From: JADFUZ01 sp034430415
Lineage (GTDB): Bacteria; Chloroflexota; Dehalococcoidia; GIF9; AB-539-J10
Direction of reading: 5' to 3'
DNA length: 61,990 nucleotides
Assembly (NCBI GenBank): GCA_034430415.1
Contig: DAOUEN010000069.1
Location: forward strand, 1-61,990
Shown: in pieces, positions 39,910 through 47,267 of the stretch
How positions within the stretch are numbered: position 1 is the first letter of the stretch
Layout of the letters: each line of letters begins with the position of its first letter
Made by a program: the position numbers and the translations under genes
The notes under the pieces: generated by a model
What the model was told of the DNA's origin: nothing
The model's database searches: none
Seen by the model: the letters and a program-made list of their open reading frames with translations, nothing else

Positions 39910-40308
39910 TTGAGTCCGTTACTTGAGATGATACTGCGCGTGCTTTTGGCTGCAGTCCTAGGCGCGGCCATCGGCTACGAGCGAGAACGACACGGCAAGG
40001 CAGCGGGCCTGCGCGACCATATCTTGATCTCGGTGGGGGCAGCACTATTCACCATAGCTTCCATGTTTGGCTTCGGGGTAGGGGCTGACTCCTCAAGAGT
40101 CGCTGCCGGCATTGTAGCAGGAGTCGGTTTCATTGGCGCCGGCGTCATCTTCCGTGGTGGGGAAGGAGTAGCCGGGATCACTACCGCAGCCAGTATCTGG
40201 GTAGCTGCTGCCATAGGCCTGGCCGCCGGCGCTGGCCTCTACCTGATTTCTGCTGTGGCGACAGCCATCACTGTAGGCACCCTCCTAATCCCCAAAACCC
40301 GCGACTAA
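39910..40308 (+). CDS. MgtC/SapB-type membrane protein
   Basis: 132 residues with four membrane helices and the family's N-terminal signature LLAAVLGAAIGYERERHGKAAGLRDHIL (in blocks), followed by VGAALFTIAS and VAAGIVAGVGFIGAGVIFRGG. Proteins of this family help growth at low Mg2+ or bind other P-type-ATPase systems; the molecular role is unsettled. It is the short form without a C-terminal cytosolic domain. The TTG start has AAGGAAGGG seven bases upstream. It sits alone after ilvD. Confidence 0.85.
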   Translation: MSPLLEMILRVLLAAVLGAAIGYERERHGKAAGLRDHILISVGAALFTIASMFGFGVGADSSRVAAGIVAGVGFIGAGVIFRGGEGVAGITTAASIWVAAAIGLAAGAGLYLISAVATAITVGTLLIPKTRD

Positions 40309-40343
40309 AGCTCCTGTACCATGTTCCTTCGATGGCCTGGAGA

Positions 40344-40979
40344 TTACTGCAGCTTGCCTACGGGCATTATGTACAAAGGCTTAATCTGTTCATCCAGCCT
40401 TAGGACATTTCTAACCTCTTCGTCATCGAAGGCACCCACCTCCACAGCAGCCAGGCCCAAAGCCACAGCCTGAAGATGAACATTCTCTGCCACATGTCCC
40501 ACCTCCATGTGAACGTACCTCTCGCCGCGTTTTCCATATCTGTAAGTGGTCCTGTGGTAGAGCGTACAGATAACGATATCCATCGGCGCAGAGGCGATGA
40601 AGCCCTGATCTAGTGCCGCCCTGGCCAAGTCCTCTCTGAGATCGCCCGACAGGTGCAAGGTGAGTGCATGACGGCTCACTTCGTAGTGGTAGACAGCAGC
40701 TTGTAGGGCTCCTACGGTCTCTCTGCCAACGGCAGCAAGGATTTCCAGGGGATAAGTGGCACCAGCACTGGGTGCTGCTCTGGACTGCCGGGGCCCCGTC
40801 ATGCCCTGGGCCGCCCAGACTAGCTGGCCCGCCTGGACTAGAGTCAGTGGCTCCGCCGCGTATGTTCGGACAGACCTGCGTTTCGCTATGGCCTCTTCTA
40901 CCGAGAGCCTTCCTTTCGGTTGGGGAGGGGGAAGCTTGATCACAGGTCCAGGATCGTCCCGTTCTGCAAGAAGCGACAC
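40344..40979 (-). CDS. SagB-type nitroreductase family protein
   Basis: 211-residue FMN-dependent fold: SVEEAIAKRRSVRTYAAEPLT with the family RRSxR FMN motif (about 26-46), APSAGATYPLEI (about 68-79), and the C-terminal VGHVAENVHLQAVALGLAAVEVGAF (in two blocks, about 160-184). The SagB/ThcOx group includes azoline oxidases for peptide natural products, but many members stand alone as general nitroreductases. No azole-forming cyclodehydratase genes are nearby, so a stand-alone redox enzyme is likelier. It is 11 bases downstream of rtcB on the same strand. Confidence 0.87.
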   Translation of the reverse strand: MSLLAERDDPGPVIKLPPPQPKGRLSVEEAIAKRRSVRTYAAEPLTLVQAGQLVWAAQGMTGPRQSRAAPSAGATYPLEILAAVGRETVGALQAAVYHYEVSRHALTLHLSGDLREDLARAALDQGFIASAPMDIVICTLYHRTTYRYGKRGERYVHMEVGHVAENVHLQAVALGLAAVEVGAFDDEEVRNVLRLDEQIKPLYIMPVGKLQ

Positions 40980-40990
40980 CGGCTCACCGC

Positions 40991-42448
40991 CTATCCTTTG
41001 ATTACACCTATGGGGACAGCCATAGCTACTTTCCTAGAAATGCCGGCCTTATGGACCACGTCAACTACTTCAGAGACATCTTTGTAAGCCTGGGATGCCT
41101 CTTCGGCCAGAGAGTTAAGATCTCCCGTCTTGATTGTTATGCCCTGGCTCTCCAGTCGTCGGGCTACGTCCCTGCCTTTCAGGCTTCTCCTAGCAGCGCT
41201 GCGACTCAGTACCCTGCCGGCACCGTGGCAAGTAGACCCAAAGCTCTCCTCCATTGCCTTCTCTGTGCCTACCGCAATAAACGAGCAGCGCCCCATGTCG
41301 CCCGGGATCAGCACAGGCTGGCCGATACTCCTGTATCTTTCAGGAACATCCTGGTGGTTCGGCGGAAAGGCCCTGGTGGCCCCTTTACGATGCACGCAAA
41401 CCTTGAGCCTCCGACCCTCTACAAGATATTCCTCCAGCTTTGCAATGTTATGAGCCACATCGTACACCTGCCTGATGCCAATTTCTTCAGCACTTTTGGC
41501 GAAGACCCTACAGAAGCTCTCCCTCACCCAATGGGCGATACACTGCCGATTGCACCAGGCGTAATTGGCCGCGCATGACATAGCAGCGAAGTAGTCCTGC
41601 CCCTCCTTCGAATCCAGAGGGGCACAGGCAAGTTGACGGTCGGGCAGAGCTATGCCGTACTTCAAGGCTGCCTGTTCCATCACCCGCAGATGGTCAGTGC
41701 AGGTCTGATGACCGAAACCACGAGATCCAGTGTGGATGAGAACCAACACCTGTCCGCTTTGGCTTATCCCCATGGCACTGGCAGCGTCAGCATCGAAGAT
41801 CTCCCTTACCACCTGAACCTCAAGAAAATGATTTCCCGAACCCAAAGAGCCGACCTGAGGCATACCCCTTTTTACCGCCTTGTCACTTATCTTGCCTGGA
41901 CCAGCGCTCTCCATGCACCCGCCCTCTTCAGTGACATCCAGGTCTTCCTCAGAGCCAAAGCCATGCTCCACCGCCCAGCGTGCTCCCTTAACCATGATCT
42001 CGCCCATCTCTCTCTGACTCAATTTTATCTTCCCTTCCGAGCCCAAACCAGATGGGACGTTGTGGAACATCTCATCGACAAGTTGCCCGATCTTGGGCCT
42101 CACTTCGCTTTCGCTGAGGCCAGTCCGCAACAACCTCACTCCGCAGTTAATGTCGTAGCCTACACCACCTGGCGAGATGACGCCTTCGGTGACATCCATG
42201 GCTGCCACTCCGCCTATGGGAAAGCCATAACCCCAGTGGATATCCGGCATGGCAAAGGAAAATCTGACAATGCCCGGAAGGAAGGCCACATTGGCAACTT
42301 GTTCCGGCGTTTGTTCCTCCCGCATGGACGCCAGAGCTGCCTCGCTGGCATAGATCAAGCCGGGAACTCTCATACCAGGCTTATAGCTGGCTGGTATCTC
42401 CCAGCGATAGTCGTCTATCTTGTTGAGTTTCCCTTGCCAAGTTGACAT
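40991..42448 (-). CDS. rtcB: RNA-splicing ligase RtcB
   Basis: GTP- and Mn2+-dependent ligase that joins RNA 2',3'-cyclic phosphate or 3'-phosphate to 5'-OH ends, used for tRNA splicing and RNA repair. 485 residues from ATG 42448, where TAGGAG lies eight bases upstream. Metal ligands are visible: GVGYDINCGVRL (Asp/Cys, about 95-106), GSGNHFLEVQ (His, near 209), IHTGSRGFGHQ, and the guanylate-accepting His in FGSTCHGAGRVLSRSAA (about 400-416). Archease, its activator, is 10 bases upstream. No CRISPR or rtcA was seen. Confidence 0.97.
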   Translation of the reverse strand: MSTWQGKLNKIDDYRWEIPASYKPGMRVPGLIYASEAALASMREEQTPEQVANVAFLPGIVRFSFAMPDIHWGYGFPIGGVAAMDVTEGVISPGGVGYDINCGVRLLRTGLSESEVRPKIGQLVDEMFHNVPSGLGSEGKIKLSQREMGEIMVKGARWAVEHGFGSEEDLDVTEEGGCMESAGPGKISDKAVKRGMPQVGSLGSGNHFLEVQVVREIFDADAASAMGISQSGQVLVLIHTGSRGFGHQTCTDHLRVMEQAALKYGIALPDRQLACAPLDSKEGQDYFAAMSCAANYAWCNRQCIAHWVRESFCRVFAKSAEEIGIRQVYDVAHNIAKLEEYLVEGRRLKVCVHRKGATRAFPPNHQDVPERYRSIGQPVLIPGDMGRCSFIAVGTEKAMEESFGSTCHGAGRVLSRSAARRSLKGRDVARRLESQGITIKTGDLNSLAEEASQAYKDVSEVVDVVHKAGISRKVAMAVPIGVIKG

Positions 42449-42458
42449 CTCTCGGCTC

Positions 42459-42878
42459 CTAGACATCAAATATTACCTGCACTTTGTAGCCATCGTCCTT
42501 GTCTATCCTCAGCATATGATAGGTAGCCGCCTTTACTCCCATCCTCATTGTGTGCCTTTGAGGGTCAATGGTCTCCCCGTAACAGGCAGCGTCAAGGCAA
42601 CCATCAGCCAGGCTAATGATGTCAAAGCGCCTGAACACAGTGTGGTCGGCGTCAAGAAGGTAGATGAGTTCATTAAGCCACTCCACTAATAGACCACCCT
42701 CGTCTTCACTGGTTATCTTCAAATCGCGCCTGAAGTCCTCTCTGATGTCTTCAATGTCAGTGACCAAGCTAACCAATGCCAAGGCAGCATTTGAGAAGAG
42801 TTCCTTAATGTCACTCCCATAGGCAACAATGCCGACATCCGCCGTGTGGTCAATGATCTCGAAAGACTTGGTTGTCAC
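42459..42878 (-). CDS. archease, RtcB activator
   Basis: 139 residues, the archease/MTH1598 fold: FEIIDHTADVGIVAYG (the HTAD block at the N-terminus), the LLVEWLNELIYLLD block (about 64-77) and the end IDKDDGYKVQVIFDV. It helps RtcB take up GTP and turn over. The GTG start at 42878 has GGGGATGGGG directly upstream. It is immediately followed by rtcB, as in many bacteria and archaea. Confidence 0.92.
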   Translation of the reverse strand: MTTKSFEIIDHTADVGIVAYGSDIKELFSNAALALVSLVTDIEDIREDFRRDLKITSEDEGGLLVEWLNELIYLLDADHTVFRRFDIISLADGCLDAACYGETIDPQRHTMRMGVKAATYHMLRIDKDDGYKVQVIFDV

Positions 42879-42985
42879 CCCATCCCCTGTATAGCCGGAG
42901 CAATTCCACTCGCAGCTTACACAGTGATACTATAGCATGTGCCAAACGAATCTTCTCCACCTTGACAAGCACATCAAGCTATCGG

Positions 42986-43014
42986 TTGACCTACGTAGGG
43001 CCGTTTGCTAGAAT
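42986..43014 (+). promoter_or_regulatory. promoter of tRNA-Val
   Basis: TTGACC (42986-42991), 17 bases, TAGAAT (43009-43014) with extended -10 TGC; the tRNA begins nine bases later. Another TTGACA lies at 42962. Confidence 0.8.
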
Positions 43015-43023
43015 GACGTTCAG

Positions 43024-43097
43024 GGGCGGTTAGCTCAGTTGGTTAGAGCGTTGCGTTGACATCGCAGAGGTCACTGGTTCAAATCCAGTATCGCCCA
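43024..43097 (+). tRNA. tRNA-Val (GAC)
   Basis: Acceptor GGGCGGT pairs with ATCGCCC; D arm GCTCAGTTGGTTAGAGC; anticodon stem TTGCG/CGCAG around TTGACAT gives GAC; T arm ACTGGTTCAAATCCAGT. Discriminator A, CCA not encoded. Confidence 0.96.
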
Positions 43098-43338
43098 TTC
43101 TATGTGGCGACTAGAATGCGGCGGAGTCTGTGGACAGATAGAGCGAAGCCAGAGGTCAGTAAGCCCTGTACCTCGAAGGGGCCCGCCTTGGTTGATTATG
43201 GAAGCTTTGAGACAGCACCGATAGCCAGATGGTGAAAGTGACCAGCCTTGTCATATCCTGAAATCCCGATCTACCGCCTTCTCTCAAGCTCAGCTGTACG
43301 TATGGGCTTCGTCTTGTTATGTTCATAGAGGCTTGCAT

Positions 43339-45060
43339 ATGAGCAAAGAGGAACAATTGGAGACAGTTCGCCACTCAGCCGCCCATGTCATGGCCGAAGC
43401 AGTGCAGCGCCTTTTCCCAGAAGCCAAGTTTGGCATTGGACCGGCGATTGAGAATGGTTTTTACTACGATTTCGAACTGCCGAGACCGCTGACGCCAGAG
43501 GACTTGCCCGGAATTGAGAGCGAGATGAGGGATATTATCAGTGCAGGCTTGCCCTTCACCAATGAGGAACTAGGCAGAGAAGCAGCGCGAACTCTGTTTG
43601 CATCTCAGCCCTACAAGCTGGAACTAATTGATGAGCTCCCTGGTGACGTGGTAACCGTCTATAAGCAAGGACTGTTCGCAGATCTATGTCGCGGGCCTCA
43701 CGTAGCCTCCACAGACGCGATCAAAGCCTTCAAACTCACTCACATTGCGGGAGCGTACTGGCGGGGCGATGAGAAACGCCCTATGCTGCAAAGGATATAT
43801 GGTGTCGCTTTCGACACTCAGACTGATTTGGATAGTCACCTGGCCCATCTCGCTGAGGCAGCCAGGCGCGACCACAGGAAGCTGGGCAAGGAACTCGACC
43901 TCTATAGCATTCACGAGGAAATCGGCCCTGGCCTGATCTGCTGGCACCCCAAGGGGGCCATAATTCGCCAGATTGTCGAGGACTTCTGGAAAGCGGAGCA
44001 CAGGAAACAGGGTTATGACATCGTCTACACACCCCATATTGCCAAGATCGACCTATGGAAGACCAGCGGACACTGGGACTTCTACCGGAACTACCTGTAC
44101 TCCCCGATGGAAGTGGAAGAACAGCAATACATATTGAAACCGATGAATTGCCTGGGGCATATTATGATATACCAGAGCCAGATACGTAGTTATCGAGATC
44201 TACCCGTCAGGTACGCGGAATTGGGCACGGTGTACCGCTACGAACGTACTGGTGTGCTATATGGTCTGGCTAGGGTGAGAGGGTTCACGCAGGACGACGC
44301 CCATATCTTCTGTCGGTCGGACCAAATTGAGGAGGAGGTGGCCGGGGTAGTGAAGCTGGCACAGTTCATGATGGCCACCTTCGGCTTCAATGATTACGAA
44401 TTGCTCTTGTCCACGCGGCCTGAGAAGTACGCCGGCACAATGGAAATGTGGGATCAAGCCACAGAATCCCTGAAGCACGTTCTGGATGTGCTTGATTTGC
44501 CCTACAAGATAGACCCTGGTGAGGGAGTCTTCTACGGGCCGAAGATCGACATCAAACTGAGAGATGCGCTGGGGCACGACTGGCAAGGGCCCACCATTCA
44601 GGTAGACTTCAACTTGCCACAGCGCTTCAATGTCAATTACGTAGGTGATGACGGACTGGAACATACGGCAACAATGATCCACCGCACTGTCTTGGGCAGC
44701 ATGGAGCGCTTCCTGGCCTGTCTTATCGAACACTATGGCGGTGCCTTTCCTGTATGGTTGTCCCCAGTTCAGGCAGTGGTGGTCCCTATAGCAGACCGGC
44801 ATGTCCCCTATGCGCAGCAAGTCGGGAGAGAGCTAAAGCAGGCAGGGATACGTGCTCAGGTTGATGACCGTACTGAGAGGATGAACCTGAAGATCAGGCA
44901 GGCCCAACTTGCCAAGATCCCATATATGCTCATAGTCGGTGACAAGGAGACAGCCTCATCCAAGGTGTCAGTTCGCTTGAGAAGCGGTGAAGACCTAGGA
45001 TCACAGTCACCGGCCGACGCCAAGGCCAGGATCATAACATCTGTCGAGGCCAAGGTTTGA
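43339..45060 (+). CDS. thrS: threonyl-tRNA synthetase lacking the TGS domain
   Basis: 573 residues from ATG 43339 with GAGG eight bases upstream. It starts directly in the editing (SAD) domain with the zinc motif HSAAHVMAEAV (about 11-21) and GGACL-type region (LCRGPHV), so the usual 60-residue TGS domain is absent. The class II core follows: MNCLGHIMIYQ with the zinc Cys (about 271), RYERTGVLYGLARVRGFTQDDAHIFC (in blocks, about 300-325), motif 3 MIHRTVLGSMERF, and the anticodon domain ending VRLRSGEDL. It leads the thrS-infC-rpmI-rplT-pheST operon. The 241 bases before it hold no T-box or other element I recognise. Confidence 0.96.
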   Translation: MSKEEQLETVRHSAAHVMAEAVQRLFPEAKFGIGPAIENGFYYDFELPRPLTPEDLPGIESEMRDIISAGLPFTNEELGREAARTLFASQPYKLELIDELPGDVVTVYKQGLFADLCRGPHVASTDAIKAFKLTHIAGAYWRGDEKRPMLQRIYGVAFDTQTDLDSHLAHLAEAARRDHRKLGKELDLYSIHEEIGPGLICWHPKGAIIRQIVEDFWKAEHRKQGYDIVYTPHIAKIDLWKTSGHWDFYRNYLYSPMEVEEQQYILKPMNCLGHIMIYQSQIRSYRDLPVRYAELGTVYRYERTGVLYGLARVRGFTQDDAHIFCRSDQIEEEVAGVVKLAQFMMATFGFNDYELLLSTRPEKYAGTMEMWDQATESLKHVLDVLDLPYKIDPGEGVFYGPKIDIKLRDALGHDWQGPTIQVDFNLPQRFNVNYVGDDGLEHTATMIHRTVLGSMERFLACLIEHYGGAFPVWLSPVQAVVVPIADRHVPYAQQVGRELKQAGIRAQVDDRTERMNLKIRQAQLAKIPYMLIVGDKETASSKVSVRLRSGEDLGSQSPADAKARIITSVEAKV

Positions 45061-45084
45061 ATCTTCCTGAGGAGTGAACCCGGC

Positions 45085-45630
45085 ATAGATAAGAAAGTGC
45101 GAGTCAACCGGCAGATTAGAGCCAGAGAGGTTCGCGTCATAGGCGAGGGGGGAGAGCAGTTGGGGGTGTTGCCTCTCTATAAGGCTCTGGAAATCGCTCT
45201 TGAACATGATCTTGATCTGGTGGAAGTAGCATCGACGGCTGCCCCACCGGTATGCCGGCTCCTTGACTATGGGAAGTACAAGTATGAGCAGACCAAGAAA
45301 GACAAAAAGGCCAGAAGAGGCCAGAGGGGCTTGCTCAGGGAGGTCCGCTTCAGACCCAAGATCGAGGAGCACGACTTGCAGGCGAAGATCAAGAAGGTCA
45401 GAGAATTGCTTCAGGACGGCAACAAGGTGATGGTGCTGGTGAGATTCAGGGGGCGCGAGATCATCTATCCCGAACTGGGCTGGAAGATACTGCGAAGAGT
45501 AGCTGAGTCCCTTAAAGGAGAAGCCGTAGCCAGCGACCATCCTGTCAAGAATCAAAGAAACATAGCCCTGACGCTCTCTCCTATCTCTACTAGGAAAACC
45601 GAGGAGGCACGAACCGATGCCAAAGCTTAA
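45085..45630 (+). CDS. infC: translation initiation factor IF-3, probable AUA start
   Basis: IF-3 binds the 30S subunit and rejects wrong starts. The frame contains VRVNRQIRAREVRVIG (family start), YEQTKKDKKARRG linker and the C-terminal domain with VMVLVRFRGREI. I place the start at ATA (45085-45087): the sole good Shine-Dalgarno, TGAGGAG, lies ten bases before it, while the nearest common start, GTG at 45097, is about 22 bases away. Family proteins also begin near IDKKVRVN. Non-standard starts (AUU, AUC, AUA) are known for infC and let IF-3 control its own synthesis. The 3' end overlaps rpmI by 14 bases. With the AUA start it has 181 residues. Confidence 0.9.
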   Translation: MDKKVRVNRQIRAREVRVIGEGGEQLGVLPLYKALEIALEHDLDLVEVASTAAPPVCRLLDYGKYKYEQTKKDKKARRGQRGLLREVRFRPKIEEHDLQAKIKKVRELLQDGNKVMVLVRFRGREIIYPELGWKILRRVAESLKGEAVASDHPVKNQRNIALTLSPISTRKTEEARTDAKA

Positions 45631-45814
45631 GACTCATAAGGGAGCTAGTAGCCGTTTACATGTCACAGGCAGCGGCAAGCTTATGCGCACCAAGTGCGGT
45701 AAGAGCCACTTGAGGCGGAAGAAGCCTACCAGAGCCAAACGGCTCTACGACGCGCTAACGCCAGTATCAGCTCCCGATAAAAAAAGGGCAAAGAGGCTCT
45801 TGCCATACGGCTAG
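45617..45814 (+). CDS. rpmI: 50S ribosomal protein L35
   Basis: 65 residues, very basic, with the L35 start MPKLKTHKGASSR and KSHLRRKK. It overlaps infC by 14 bases in another frame and has GAGGAG upstream inside infC. Standard infC-rpmI-rplT order. Confidence 0.97.
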   Translation: MPKLKTHKGASSRLHVTGSGKLMRTKCGKSHLRRKKPTRAKRLYDALTPVSAPDKKRAKRLLPYG

Positions 45815-45861
45815 CCCAGAGAACAAGCCAATTCTCAAAACAGATCTGAGGAGGAACGACT

Positions 45862-46233
45862 GTGCCGCGAGCTAGAAGTGGAATAATTACTCACAGACGC
45901 CATAGGAAAGTGCTCCAGTTGACCAAGGGGCACTACAGTGCCAGGCATGCATTGTATCGCACTGCTCACGAGTCCATGCTTCACGCTCTGGACTACGCTT
46001 ACTGTCACCGTCGTGAAAGAAAAGGTGACTTCAGACGGCTCTGGATTGGCCGCATTAGCGCCGCTGCAAGAAGCCAGGGGCTCTCCTACAGTCAGCTTGT
46101 ATCCGGGTTGAGGAAATCGAACGTGGAAGTGAACCGCAAGATGCTGGCTGACATGGCGGTACGGGATCCCGCAGGCTTCGCAAGACTAGTGGCGTCCATT
46201 ACAGCCAATGACAGAGATACTGGGACAGCTTGA
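45862..46233 (+). CDS. rplT: 50S ribosomal protein L20
   Basis: 123 residues with the L20 features ARHALYRTAHESMLHALDYAYCHRRERKGDFRRLWI (in blocks about 28-63) and SYSQLVSGLRKSNVEVNRKMLADMAVRD. The GTG start has GAGGAGG eight bases upstream. L20 represses rpmI-rplT in other bacteria. It overlaps pheS by 26 bases. Confidence 0.97.
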   Translation: MPRARSGIITHRRHRKVLQLTKGHYSARHALYRTAHESMLHALDYAYCHRRERKGDFRRLWIGRISAAARSQGLSYSQLVSGLRKSNVEVNRKMLADMAVRDPAGFARLVASITANDRDTGTA

Positions 46234-47251
46234 TGGCATCCGTCGGGCAGCCCTTAACGAGTTAGCTCAGATTGACGAACTCGGGGGCCTTGAGTCGTGG
46301 CGTGTTCGCTACCTGGGCAAGAAGAGCAGACTAACCGGGATTCTGCGTTCGTTGACCAACCTGCCTCTGGAAGAGCGAAGACCAGTAGGGTCCCGAGCCA
46401 ACCAAATCAAGGCATCTTTACAGTCGGACTTCCTCGAAAGGAAAAGGCTCCTGGAAGAGAGACACCTGGAACTGTCTCTGGCACACAAGAGTCTGGATGT
46501 CACCCTGCCAGGTCGGACCATACCTAGAGGACGACTCCATCCGGTAACCCAGACACTCGAGGAGATCTGCGACATCTTCAAGAACATGGGTTTTCAGGTC
46601 CTCGAGGGACCGGAGGTGGAATGGGACTACTACAATTTCGAAGCTTTGAATATTCCCCAAGATCATCCAGCACGGGATATGTTCGCCACTCTGTGGATAG
46701 ACAGCGGGAGGAGCGGCGGGGCCAGGCTCCTGAGGACGCATACCTCTCCGATGCAGATCAGAATCATGGAGACGACATGTCCGCCCATAAGAGCCATAGT
46801 ACCGGGACGCACGTACAGATACGAGGCAACTGACGCTACTCACGAATCCATGTTCTACCAGGTTGAGGGATTCGCCGTAGACAAGGGTGTCACTCTGGCT
46901 GACCTGAAGGGAACACTGTTCGAGTTCTGTAGTCGCCTGTTCGGGAGGGAAAGGAGGGTACGTTTTCGCTGTGACTACTTCCCTTTCGTGGAGCCCGGGG
47001 TGGAGGTGGCTATCGAATGTCTGTCATGTAGCGGCGCCGGTTGCCGGCTATGCGGCCATAGCGGATGGATCGAAATCCTGGGAGCGGGGATGGTTCATCC
47101 CGACATTCTCAGACGTGGTAACATCAACCCCGAAGTGTATACGGGTTTTGCCTTCGGTCTCGGCGTAGAGCGAATCCCTATGCTGCGCTATGGTATTGAT
47201 GACATCCGCCTCTTCTACAGCAATGATCTCAGATTCCTAGAGCAGTTCTGA
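46208..47251 (+). CDS. pheS: phenylalanyl-tRNA synthetase alpha chain
   Basis: 347 residues: an N-terminal coiled-coil arm (about 1-85) and the class II catalytic domain with motif 2 GRTYRYEATDATHESMFYQVEG (in blocks, about 199-220) and motif 3 FGLGVERIPMLRYGI. The segment CLSCSGAGCRLCGHSGW (about 274-290) carries the four-Cys pattern common in this family. It pairs with pheT as an alpha2beta2 enzyme. Its start lies inside rplT. Confidence 0.97.
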   Translation: MTEILGQLDGIRRAALNELAQIDELGGLESWRVRYLGKKSRLTGILRSLTNLPLEERRPVGSRANQIKASLQSDFLERKRLLEERHLELSLAHKSLDVTLPGRTIPRGRLHPVTQTLEEICDIFKNMGFQVLEGPEVEWDYYNFEALNIPQDHPARDMFATLWIDSGRSGGARLLRTHTSPMQIRIMETTCPPIRAIVPGRTYRYEATDATHESMFYQVEGFAVDKGVTLADLKGTLFEFCSRLFGRERRVRFRCDYFPFVEPGVEVAIECLSCSGAGCRLCGHSGWIEILGAGMVHPDILRRGNINPEVYTGFAFGLGVERIPMLRYGIDDIRLFYSNDLRFLEQF

Positions 47252-47267
47252 GTACAAGAGAATCGAG

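Noticed and set aside
43098..43338. T-box riboswitch before thrS
   Set aside because: No AGGGTGG-type core, no specifier-loop layout and no terminator with T run were found.
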